Assembly: GCA_965220095.1 (NCBI GenBank)
Contig: OZ244805.1
Coordinates: forward strand, 2,170,001 to 2,234,000
Direction: 5' to 3'
Length of the DNA: 64,000 nt
Source: Bin87 sp965220095
GTDB taxonomy: Bacteria; Chloroflexota; Dehalococcoidia; Lucifugimonadales; UBA3495
The notes under the pieces were generated by a model, which had not been told where the DNA came from, did no database searches, and was given only the letters and a program-made list of their open reading frames with translations. A program made the translations under genes and the position numbers. This document shows positions 1-9,700 of this stretch, piece after piece (position 1 is the first letter of the stretch; every line of letters starts with the position of its first letter).

Positions 1-2
1 TC

Positions 3-1115
3 CCGGAAGAGACCACGTCCATTGAGCATTTGACCCTGCACGGTTTTAAAAAGCAAATTGGACAGCTGAATATGGAGGCTGCCGAGTGGCAAATTAATTT
101 GACGCCATCCTATGTGGAAAATGAGGACGGACATCCGCTGCATCACGTCCTACTATCGCGTAAAGACGCCTCTCCGTTCAGTTTGCCTGACGACATCGAC
201 AACAGCGTCATAAACGCTCTGAGGCTATTTTTCTCCTTCCAATGCGCAAAATGGGTTGATCTGCCTACGATTGTATGCAACCCCGTGTTCAGCATTACCA
301 AAAAGCACTTGGTACTGAGCGACGGCGAAACCGACGAAGAAGTTCTCCGCGCAGTGCGCAAATTGATGGGGTCAGAAGCCCCAAACCCATGGGCGATGTA
401 TGAGCTCAATTGCTTACTGCAAAGTGCCCGTATCTTTGATGACGTATCAGGTGCGGACATATTGGGGGTCAGCGCAAGCGGCGAACAAGCAACGATGACT
501 TTCGGCAAAGGAAACCCCACCGTAAGGCAAGCGTGGGTAAGCAGATTGGCCTCGCGAGATGGTTCGACAACCAGTACATGGACTGCAACGGACACGAGAG
601 CTTGGCATAGCCTATTCGAAGGATTTTGGAACCAGTACACCGAGACGAACAACCGAGAGCACCTGAGAAACTCCCTTCACCACTACGTAGAGGCGAACCA
701 GATTCTTGATGAAGGCTCCATCGGCCAATCTTTGGTCGCAGCACAGTCAACACTGCAAGCTTTGACTCGCTGGTGGAACGGCTTGCGACTGGAAGCCAAG
801 TTCGAAAAATGGGATGCCGGCCTGTTCAAGGAGGAGCTCGTCAAAGCAGTGTGTAATGCGGAGCTAGGTAAGGACAGCGGCGTAGTAATCGACGAAAAAT
901 CATTACAGGCTTCGATCAATAAGGCCGCTGACTACCGAAACGATATTGATCACGGCAGAGTAAGAAAGACCGCTGGTCAAGAGCAAGCAGTCATCTATTG
1001 CACAAGACACCATCTGAATCTAGCCAGATTGCTCATACTGGCTAAGTTCGGCAACCGTGACCGCGACGCGAGAGGGTGCCTTGCTGGCCCTCTGTTCACA
1101 CAGATGCTGACATGA
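3..1115 (+). CDS. HEPN-domain protein, 5' end outside window
   Basis: The frame is open from the window edge through the first possible start (TTG at 30), so the N-terminus very likely lies upstream. At least 361 residues are visible. The C-terminal part contains YRNDIDHGR, in which Arg303 and His308 (counted from the TTG) form the R-x4-H motif typical of HEPN ribonuclease domains, set between predicted helices as in ApeA-like HEPN proteins. The first 200 residues resemble no family I can name, although a beta-rich N-terminal sensor is usual in ApeA-like proteins. It is followed on the same strand by a STAND-type NTPase and a PLD-helicase, which suggests a role in defence or abortive infection. 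The HEPN assignment rests on one motif and context. Confidence 0.6.
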   Translation, partial: PEETTSIEHLTLHGFKKQIGQLNMEAAEWQINLTPSYVENEDGHPLHHVLLSRKDASPFSLPDDIDNSVINALRLFFSFQCAKWVDLPTIVCNPVFSITKKHLVLSDGETDEEVLRAVRKLMGSEAPNPWAMYELNCLLQSARIFDDVSGADILGVSASGEQATMTFGKGNPTVRQAWVSRLASRDGSTTSTWTATDTRAWHSLFEGFWNQYTETNNREHLRNSLHHYVEANQILDEGSIGQSLVAAQSTLQALTRWWNGLRLEAKFEKWDAGLFKEELVKAVCNAELGKDSGVVIDEKSLQASINKAADYRNDIDHGRVRKTAGQEQAVIYCTRHHLNLARLLILAKFGNRDRDARGCLAGPLFTQMLT

Positions 1116-1567
1116 CCATCCTCCACGCCCAAAGCGAGCACGCAAATCACGGAACACCCCCGTTCCGTCCTCACTGACCCCGTAAGCGACGCGCCGTCAG
1201 ACGGACGCGGTGGTGTTCGACGCGCTGGCCTGACGGCCGGCGAGCGCGAGGAGGTGTATGCTGGAGTAACCGAGTCACTGGAGAACCGCCGACGGCGGGC
1301 GCGGAGCGCATGATAGGCCGGCACCAAATTCCCTACTAGCGAAATAGCTAGGACTGGAGAGGACCGACTCCACCGCATTGATCCTACGTTCACCTGCTGT
1401 CCGAAACTGGCGGAAGACACTTCGAGCTACAAGCTCTGGTCACCGACAACGCCGAGGTTTGTTACACTCTCGAGAAGACACCAATTACCCATTGGGCGTA
1501 CCGAAACCACATGAGGCCCAGATGACCATTGAGCGACCAGCTCGTTCGCCAAGCACAGAGCAGGTGA
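1116..1567. other. Intergenic gap within the defence island
   Basis: No convincing gene is visible on either strand. A GC-rich hairpin with a perfect 7-bp stem (ACGGAAC / GTTCCGT, 1149-1168) lies 34 bp after the HEPN stop and could act as a terminator or transcript-stabilising element, but it has no T-run. The rest (1169-1567) shows short GC-rich inverted repeats only. AGGTGA at 1562-1567 can serve as Shine-Dalgarno for the next gene. Confidence 0.4.
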
Positions 1568-3001
1568 ATGCCGATGACCGACAGTAATTCCGAGTTGGCG
1601 AATAACCCCGAGCGAGGCGAAGACCGCGCCAAAGTCGTCGCGGCACCGGTAGCCATTAGCCCCTACGCGACGGGCGGCGGAGGTGTGACCTTCGAGCGGA
1701 GAGTCGCGGTTAAGTACCTTGCCCATCTGCTCGTAGGCGATGGCGCTACTGAGTTGGGTGATGGTCGCTCCGTTGTGAGTGTTTCGTTTCAGCAGGCCCC
1801 AGATTATCCGGTGGATGATCTGGTCATAGCCGCAGCGTACCCCGAGGAAAGTGATCCCTCTTTGTTGCTATCGCTCGGAGTACGGCGTTCGCCGAATTTG
1901 GTGCAGAGTGACGAGCCGACACGTAAACTAATCCGGGACTTCGTCCATGCTGTAATCAACGCGCCGACCGAAGGTCCAGAACGTCGTTTAGGCCTAGTTG
2001 TTGCCGGGCCGCAGAAACAAGCCCAACAACTGAGCGAGCTGGCCGACCTCGCCGTAGTTCAAATGGACGCTCCCGGTTTTTTTGATCTGGTGCGGACACC
2101 GAACAAGTTCAGCGCAAGCACTATAGGTCGGCTCAATCACATCGAAAAGCTCGTCAAGCGTGCGTTACAGGACCTCGGTGTATGCGCCGAACCGGGAGCC
2201 GCGCTTGTGCAGCAACATACGTGGCAACTGCTCTCGGGTCTCGTTGTCATCATGCCTAGACTCGAGACTCCAGACGAAACAGATTGGTCAGCAGTTGAAA
2301 ACAGCCTTGTGGCTGTTGCGCGGTCGTCCAACTTAGCAGGAGCGTCAAAGGTGCGCGACCAGCTCGTCGCGCTAGCCAGCATCTATTCCCCGAAAGCAGC
2401 CCGGGTCAACCTTGCAGTGTTGCGTCGAGATGCTCACTTGACGCTTGACCCCAAAGCAAGACGGCACCAGCAAGGGTGGCAGGTACTCGAGCATCTTCAA
2501 GACGGGGCATTCAGATTAGTACGCAACAGCGTAACCGCCCACGACGGTGTCCGTAGTGTGCACCTAGACCGAAGTGATATAGCCGATGAACTGGTCACCA
2601 TCACCGCTGACCATGAGGCCGTCGTGGTGAGCGGGGAATCAGGGGTAGGCAAGAGCGCACTAGCCCTAGGAGCGCTTACGAGCCCCAGCAAGGATAGCCC
2701 TGACACAGCGCAGGCACAGTGCATCAACCTTCGGCAGGTGCCCAAGCTGTCAGTTGAGTTCGAAACCACCTTGGGTTGCCCATTGTATACACTCCTGAGC
2801 GAATTGAGTGCGCCATTACGGACGCTCATCATAGACGGCGCGGACGCTATTGCCGAAGGTATGGAAGACGCTTTTTGCTACATGGTCGACGCTGCAATCA
2901 GCAGCAAGGTGAACATCGTCGCTGTTACCGCCGCCGACAACGCGCAGGGAGGAGTGGTGAACAACGTAAGGCCGTGGGCGAGCTCGATCCGACTGCTTTA
3001 G
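1568..3001 (+). CDS. Nuclease-like/STAND NTPase, N-terminal part, ends at a frameshift
   Basis: This is the first part of what looks like one gene of about 1,640 codons. Residues 31-115 include SPYATGGGGVTFERR, a DD pair (83-84) and LSLGVRRSPN, an arrangement like the PD-(D/E)xK-type nuclease domain (Cap4/DUF4297-like) at the front of several defence proteins. The usual Lys of the last motif is Arg here, so activity is uncertain. A Walker A motif GESGVGKS is at 356-363 and a Walker B-like LIIDGAD at 420-426, typical of STAND/NACHT-like ATPases. The frame then runs out of phase after VVNNV near 2967, giving a nonsense tail. ATG 1574 is better spaced from AGGTGA than ATG 1568. The nuclease call is inference; the P-loop is directly visible. 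Confidence 0.6.
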   Translation: MPMTDSNSELANNPERGEDRAKVVAAPVAISPYATGGGGVTFERRVAVKYLAHLLVGDGATELGDGRSVVSVSFQQAPDYPVDDLVIAAAYPEESDPSLLLSLGVRRSPNLVQSDEPTRKLIRDFVHAVINAPTEGPERRLGLVVAGPQKQAQQLSELADLAVVQMDAPGFFDLVRTPNKFSASTIGRLNHIEKLVKRALQDLGVCAEPGAALVQQHTWQLLSGLVVIMPRLETPDETDWSAVENSLVAVARSSNLAGASKVRDQLVALASIYSPKAARVNLAVLRRDAHLTLDPKARRHQQGWQVLEHLQDGAFRLVRNSVTAHDGVRSVHLDRSDIADELVTITADHEAVVVSGESGVGKSALALGALTSPSKDSPDTAQAQCINLRQVPKLSVEFETTLGCPLYTLLSELSAPLRTLIIDGADAIAEGMEDAFCYMVDAAISSKVNIVAVTAADNAQGGVVNNVRPWASSIRLL

Positions 3002-6000
3002 CGGGACTACGGCAGGATGGATTGTTGCAAACGTCCGATGAGAATCCGTTCACGATTGGACCCGATTTCGCCCATGATGAGGTGCGCCGCTATTCGGTGG
3101 CTCGGCTGCTTCTATCTGAAAAAGATCCAACTTCGGAACTCCTGAAATCCGAAGTGCCCCGTTGGGCATTAGGAGCGGCAAAACTCGCGTGCCAAGCTAT
3201 GTTGCAAGCATCCGACCTACCGAGCCTGCCGTTGCGAGGCCGGTTCGGTAGGTTGCAGGCGTCTTTCGAAGCGCTCGTAGCAGCTGGTCATGGGGCCCGA
3301 TGGGGCGACGTACCGGGAGAGGCCTTGGTCTCGATGTCCGATCCCACCGGGGTACTCACCGACGCTTGGCCCTACTTGCGGGATGATGAAGACGCCGGGC
3401 TACGTCGGATTGCACGCATAGTGAATCAGCGACTCCGCAACGACACAGGTACCGTAAACCCCACCGCCATCGAGCCGATAATCACACTGCTGCTTGAAGA
3501 CGACGCTCCGTGGCGATCTGGCGAACACGTTAGCAACTTGTTGCTACAGTGGCTTTGCGGACACGTCGCAATGAAAACTCCGGCTGGCCATCCGACGAGA
3601 ACCCGACTTCGGGAGCGCCTAGTCGAAGCCTGTACAGAGGCGGATCGTCGCCTTCGTGAGCAGCGAAAGGCTGATGCAGCCGCCCGAGCCGCGCGTACTC
3701 CCGAAGACGTCGAGCGGGCAACCGAGCTTGAGGAAAACCACCCTGAATTATTCGTTTCTCAATTGGACTACTTCAGGCCGCCCCGTCGGGAGAGGCCTGA
3801 AGTCCCGCGGGAGTGCAGCGACGAGACCTTCCTTCAACTAGTAGCTCTGCTCGGCCCAGACCTCGGTGATGAGGGCAAAGCAATCCTACTGAGGATAGCT
3901 CATGACGAGCCTTCGTCTTTAGCACCCGTGGCAGAGGACACATTCGCCGCCGTAGCGCTCTCCCAGTATCCTCGTGGACTACTCGCCCACCTGACCGAGG
4001 CGTACTACCTAGACGACGAGGAAGATGGCTACCGATTTGAATTTGAAGAAGAAGGGATCCGCAGTCACAACCCGCGGTACAGTGGCAGTATGGGGCCGCT
4101 GGCCGCTTGGTATCTCGGCCCCTTTACGGTGTTGTTTAACACTGACTTCCAGGGTGGTGTCGCGGTGCTCAACCGATTACTCAATCAAGCCGCGCTAGTT
4201 CGAGCACGCGGGCTGGCCCGTTTAGACAGCATGAGAAGCGGTATTCCAGACCCCGACGTCCCTCCATACCAGATAGACCTCCAAGTCACTGGTACCCACC
4301 GAACGTACCTCGGCGACGAGCAGGTTTGGTATTGGTACCGGGGAACTGGCGTTGGTCCATATCCGTGCATCAGCGCACTCCAAGCCCTGGAGCGCACATG
4401 CGATGAGCTCATTAAACTGGACATCCCAGTCGAGAAACTGGTCACTATCCTGCTGGAAGGTTGCGGGAACCTCGCCATGGTGGGTCTTACCGTGGGGATA
4501 CTCGTGAGACACCTTGAGATCGCAGGAAGTTTGCTGGACCCTTACTTCGCAGATCCGCTCGTCTGGGATCTTGAGTCCCAGCGTGTCGTGAAAGAGAGCA
4601 GTATGTTGGCTGCCAATTCGGAAGGGATCGAAGCACCGGACCGTCGACATTGGTCGCTACGCGAAGCGGCGATGGCGTCGGCTCTGAGTGCCAACGACGA
4701 GCGCGCCAATGAACTACGAATGATCAGTGAGACCCTCGTCCAAAATGCCCGCCACATCATTGGTCAAGAACTTGTAGCCAATGCTGACGACGAGCAGGCT
4801 GATGGAGGCGAGAACATTGATCCGAAGTTGGCGGCGGTCATGGTTTCAGCCAGCTGCCTCGACCGAGACAAGTTTCAGTTACGTGAAACTCCAAATGGCC
4901 TTTATGTCCAGCCCACACCCCCCGAGGCAGCGGTCCACAAACTGCAAGATGGTAATCGTAACCTCGAACGCGCGTCGGAGGAGATACAACTCTCCTTGCG
5001 CTATTTGTACAATACGAAAGAAAGGAACACTGGTCCGGTTGAATCAGACGAAATGGAGAATGACATTGCATCCGCTCGAGCGTTACTGGCGGACCCGACG
5101 CCGTTAGGTGCCCACCACCCTTGTGATGTGCCCGCGGCGGTTGCGGCAGCGGCGTTGGAGGCGCATCTATTGCATCATGTTGAACTCCAAGAAGAAACGT
5201 TGGCCTTTGCCGCTGACATACTGCTTCGGGTGTCGGAGGGAAAGGTATTCGCAGGCCTTTACGACATCGAAAAATCGTACTTCGAACAGGGCGCCGACCG
5301 GAGTGCGGCTCGGGTTCTACCTCTGCTACTTGTGCCTGACGCCGCGCACCTACGCTCAATTGTTGACAGCACGGACGGTTCGGTAGCCTTTGCACGGGTG
5401 TCTGCGGCTGGCATGAACCTCGCTCAATCCGTCGTCAATGAGGTGCGACTCCACCTTGCTCGTGGGCTGGATCATCTCTGGGCAACTCCGTGTGCCGAAG
5501 CGGGCCCTTGCCATCACCAGGTGGGATGGCAAATCGCCACCAAGACGATGCAGGATTGTGCAATCGGTGACTGGAATCGCGACACAGGAACGCACAGCAT
5601 CGCTGTACTTGACGAACCTCTCGTTCAATCGCTCGCCGAAACCCCTGACGGTTCAATCCAGCCGTATCGCCTTGACGCGTCGATACGGGCACTCGCCTCC
5701 GCAGCCACGACGAAGAATTGCGTGTCCATCGCCGCCCGAGACTTGCTGACGGTTCTACTCAACGCTCAGCAGCGATCCCTGGTTCACCACAAGCATGGAG
5801 ATTCGGACTGGCGAGGCACGCAGGCACTTGTAGCTGCCCGCGCTTTTCTAACGTTGGCACAACACGGAGACGATGCCCCTATTCTTGAACACATCAACGG
5901 CTACGCTGACCAGTCGGCCTCGCTAAGCAAACTCCTGAGGGGCCTGTCGGCAGCAGCGGAAGAAACGCAGGAACGCGCAGACGCGGCGTGGCGGATCTGG

Positions 6001-6477
6001 CCCGACCTTATGCGCCATGTTCTGGATTTGAACGACAACGGACGCACACCGTTCGGCGGACGTTCCTATGGGGATTTAGCGCTCGCCGCGCTCTTACCCC
6101 AACCCACATATAGTACGCAGTACCTTTACCAGGAACTACAAGGGACACCAATCATGTGGTGGGATCCCCGTGCAATGCGATCTGAGGTCGAGGCGTGGCT
6201 TGTGCCAGCGACAAGCAATGCGACATGTGTGGATCAGCTTATAATCTTCCTTCGAGTACTCACAACCGACGACCAAGCCGAACTTGGGCTGCCTTGGATG
6301 GCGACACTCGTGCTTGCCAGCCCTCGTAACATCGCCAACCGCACTTACCTGTTAGCCGATTGGTTAATTGAAACCCGCGCCGCAGCTGACGCGGCCAGTC
6401 TATCAACCATCTGGCAGCAGATAGTTGACACCCTCGTGGTGGAAGGCGATGCACGTCTGGCACCTTACTCTGAGTAG
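2968..6477 (+). CDS. STAND NTPase C-terminal part, continues the upstream frame after a 1-base shift
   Basis: The frame that continues the upstream NTPase is read from KAVGELDPTALAGLRQDG (about 2968) to TAG at 6475-6477, roughly 1,169 residues. The frame is open from 2776, but translation upstream of about 2960 is an arginine-rich shadow of the NTPase. The region contains a winged-helix-like stretch (AGLRQDGLLQ, then IGPDFAHDEVRRYSVARLLL) as expected after a STAND NTPase core, followed by a long helical region that may be a repeat sensor. I recognise no C-terminal family. It has no clear start of its own: GTG at 2974 lacks a convincing ribosome site. Adding one base after 2967 would fuse the two parts, so this is a decayed gene, an assembly error, or programmed frameshifting. 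Confidence 0.55.
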   Translation, partial: KAVGELDPTALAGLRQDGLLQTSDENPFTIGPDFAHDEVRRYSVARLLLSEKDPTSELLKSEVPRWALGAAKLACQAMLQASDLPSLPLRGRFGRLQASFEALVAAGHGARWGDVPGEALVSMSDPTGVLTDAWPYLRDDEDAGLRRIARIVNQRLRNDTGTVNPTAIEPIITLLLEDDAPWRSGEHVSNLLLQWLCGHVAMKTPAGHPTRTRLRERLVEACTEADRRLREQRKADAAARAARTPEDVERATELEENHPELFVSQLDYFRPPRRERPEVPRECSDETFLQLVALLGPDLGDEGKAILLRIAHDEPSSLAPVAEDTFAAVALSQYPRGLLAHLTEAYYLDDEEDGYRFEFEEEGIRSHNPRYSGSMGPLAAWYLGPFTVLFNTDFQGGVAVLNRLLNQAALVRARGLARLDSMRSGIPDPDVPPYQIDLQVTGTHRTYLGDEQVWYWYRGTGVGPYPCISALQALERTCDELIKLDIPVEKLVTILLEGCGNLAMVGLTVGILVRHLEIAGSLLDPYFADPLVWDLESQRVVKESSMLAANSEGIEAPDRRHWSLREAAMASALSANDERANELRMISETLVQNARHIIGQELVANADDEQADGGENIDPKLAAVMVSASCLDRDKFQLRETPNGLYVQPTPPEAAVHKLQDGNRNLERASEEIQLSLRYLYNTKERNTGPVESDEMENDIASARALLADPTPLGAHHPCDVPAAVAAAALEAHLLHHVELQEETLAFAADILLRVSEGKVFAGLYDIEKSYFEQGADRSAARVLPLLLVPDAAHLRSIVDSTDGSVAFARVSAAGMNLAQSVVNEVRLHLARGLDHLWATPCAEAGPCHHQVGWQIATKTMQDCAIGDWNRDTGTHSIAVLDEPLVQSLAETPDGSIQPYRLDASIRALASAATTKNCVSIAARDLLTVLLNAQQRSLVHHKHGDSDWRGTQALVAARAFLTLAQHGDDAPILEHINGYADQSASLSKLLRGLSAAAEETQERADAAWRIWPDLMRHVLDLNDNGRTPFGGRSYGDLALAALLPQPTYSTQYLYQELQGTPIMWWDPRAMRSEVEAWLVPATSNATCVDQLIIFLRVLTTDDQAELGLPWMATLVLASPRNIANRTYLLADWLIETRAAADAASLSTIWQQIVDTLVVEGDARLAPYSE

Positions 6478-6491
6478 TAGTGTAAAGATCC

Positions 6492-6701
6492 TTGGGCATC
6501 CAAATCTGGACCGAGTCTCGGGTGGGGGGCGGTTTTCCAGAAACCACCTACCGTTCCGTGCTGTCCGAGGCGAACGGCCAGCTCCACAAAGCGGACATCG
6601 CCGCGGGTTGCTTCCGCCTGTCCGATTTCGCCCGAGTTCTGACCTGCCTGCCGACGAGGAAACCATCGCCGGATAGCCACGCCCCACGGGAGCGCGAATG
6701 A
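6492..6701 (+). pseudogene. Decayed fragment of a PLD-type N-terminal domain
   Basis: A short open frame (TTG 6492 or GTG 6558) contains KADIAAGCFRLSDFARVL, which closely mirrors RADIAVGYFFMSGFAEVV at residues 25-42 of the protein encoded immediately downstream. It therefore looks like a diverged remnant or partial duplication of that PLD-nuclease N-terminus. Its TGA overlaps the ATG of the downstream gene in the ATGA arrangement used for translational coupling, so it might still be translated as a leader. No catalytic motif is present. The similarity is visible by eye; function, if any, is unknown. Confidence 0.45.
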
Positions 6702-9700
6702 CCGTCTATCACGCCAAAACCAATCCCGACCTGCTGACCCGGCTCAGGCAGATGCTCGGCAGCAGCGCCCGCGCCGACATCGCCGTGGGCTATTTCTTTA
6801 TGTCCGGCTTCGCTGAGGTAGTGGACGACCTAGCGCGGCTCAACAAGACCCGCATCCTGGTGGGACGCGCCGACCAGCCCACGCTGGAAGCAGTGGCCGC
6901 GGGACTGCGGCAGGCCGATGCCTTACGAGCCCAGCTGGACGCCGAACAGACCGTCTCGCGCCGCCAGCGGCAGGAAATCGCCGTAGGCATGATGTCCGAC
7001 ATCGCCCAAGGCGTGGCGGCCATGCCCCAAACCGACGGCAACCAGAACGCCGTGGAACGGCTGCGCCAACTGGTGGCTTCCGGCCTGCTGGAAGTTCGGG
7101 CATACCCCCGCGAGTTCCTCCACGCCAAAGCCTACCTCTGCTGGTACGACGACCACGCCGAGCCGGGCGCCGCGATGGTAGGCTCGTCCAACCTGAGCCT
7201 GGCCGGCTTCACCGGCAACACGGAACTCAACGTCCGAGTCACCGGCGACGACGAGATGGCGACTCTCAAAGCGTGGTTTGAAAATCTCTGGGCCGACTCC
7301 GTGGACATCAGTGCCCAAGTAGAACAGAGCCTTACCGTCAGCTGGGCGGTCAAGCAGTACTCGCCTTACGCCGTCTACCTGAAGGCCCTCTACGAACTCT
7401 ACGGCCAGGACCTGGGTAGCGACGCCCCACTGCCGCTGGAGCCGGCCCGGCAGGTTGACCTGGCCAACTTCCAGCTGGACGCGGTGCGGCGGGGACTGGA
7501 CATGATCCGCAACTACGGCGGCTGCTACATCGCCGACGTGGTCGGGCTGGGCAAAACCCACATAGGCGCGGAGCTGCTACGCCAGCTGCGGCAGAGCTAC
7601 CCCCACGACGGGCCGCCGCTGATCATCTGCCCAGCTGGAATGACCGACACCTGGGAACAGGTTAACGAACTCTACGGATTGGGCGCAGAGGTGCTGTCGC
7701 AGGCCCGCATCGCGCCGCCGCCCGGTCTGTCGTTCGACTCTGAAACCGAGGAGTACGAAGAAATTTCCACCGGCGTCCGAGGCGTCCAATTGTCGGAGGC
7801 ATACCCCTATCGGGGGACGGTGCTGGTGGACGAGGCCCACAACTTCCGCAACGACGTGAACCGTTCCCGAGGCCTGCGGGATTATCTGGAGCGGGGCGAC
7901 CACAAAGTCATCCTGCTCAGCGCCACGCCGCAGAACCTAGGGCCACGGGACATCTACCGACAGGTGCGGCTATTCCTGGACGAAACGGAGCACGGCCTGC
8001 CCCTAGAACCGCTGGGGTTAGAAGACTACTTCGCCAGCGTGGTCAGATGGCAGCAGTACCGCCGGGATGTCGACACCCACACGGTAGCTTATGCAGAACA
8101 CCTAAAGAGCGCCACCGCCGGTGCGCCGCCCAGCCCGCCGACGCGGCCAGACACGCCGCCGGCCGACCTAGCCGAGGTGCTGACGCCCGTCTTCATTCGC
8201 CGCCGGCGCAAGGACATCAGAGAACTGTACGGCGACACCGCAACCATCAACGGCGAACCCGTGGAGTTTCCGGAGCCAAAGCTATCCAACTTGGAATACC
8301 GACTGGACCAAGTGTACGCCAAGGCAGGCAACTTCACCCACCTGCTGGCTACCTTGGGTCAACATAAGGCAGCGCGCTACAACCCAACCAAATACTTGAA
8401 ACCGGCGCAACAGGGCGACCCGCGGTACGCCGGCCTGCTCCGAGCGCGTGGTCGCATCGCTGGTATGATCCAGCACCTGCTGATGAAACGGCTGGAATCC
8501 AGCATTGAGGCGTTCCGAGCCACGCTACAATCCATCAGCAACAGCAACCGGAACTTCCGGGCGGCCCTGCAGGCCGGCTACGTACCCGTGGGCAGCGTTG
8601 CCACCAGCCTGTTGGCCGGCCAGAACTTCGATCCGCAGGAGGCGCTGAACGTGCTCCAACAGGAAGAAGCGACCCGAAACGCCAATACCCACTTCCCGGC
8701 CAGAGACTTTGACATTACTAGTTGGAACCAGGACCTGGACGCCGACTACGCCGTGCTTACTGAACTGCTGGAAAGGATCGCCAACATCGGGCCGGGTGAC
8801 GATGACAAACTAGCGACGCTGCAAGCCTTCCTGAAACAGCCGGAAGTCGCCGGCGAAAAGATTCTAGTGTTCAGCGAGGCGGAAACCACCGTTGACTACC
8901 TGTACCAACGGCTCGACCCCGACGGAAAGGATTCTACCATCGCCAAGCTCAGCGGCAGCAATCGCAACCAACGGGCCGGCATCGTCCGCCGCTTCTCCCC
9001 CCACGCCAATCCCTCGACAAGCGGGCGACAAACCAAGCCGAAAATCAGGCTGTTGATTACCACCGACGTACTGTCGGAAGGGCAGAACCTTCAGGACTGC
9101 GCCCGCGTGCTGAACTACGACCTGCACTGGAACCCGGTGCGGCTCATCCAACGCTTCGGAAGGGTGGACCGCATCGGTTCGCCCCACGACACCATTCACT
9201 TGCACAACATGATGCCCGACGCCGAACTGGACGAAGAACTGGGGCTCACTGCAACGCTGGGCGACCGACTGCAGGCGTTCCACGACCTAATCGGGCTGGA
9301 CAACAAGGTACTGTTGGAAGAGGAACAGCTCAACGCCAAAGGCATCGGCACCATCTACGACCAACAGCAGTTGCCGGAAATGGACGACGCCCTGGATGAA
9401 GTGTCCGCCAACCAGCGGGCTATCGCCCTGCTGGAAAACATCCGCGGCAACAACGCGGCACTGTGGCAGGAGATACAGGACCTGCCTGACGGCATACGCT
9501 CGGCAATGGCGGTTCGGAACAACACCAGCGGGAGCGGCCACGACGCGCCGCAGGCTGGCGAAACCGTGGTGATGCTCGCTGCCTCTGACACCGTGCGCTG
9601 CTACGCAGTGGATGACACCCTGGCACCGCGTCCCATCCGACCGGCCCAGTTCGTGGCGGCTGTGGAATGCGAGCCAGACACACCGGCCGAGCCGTTGCCA

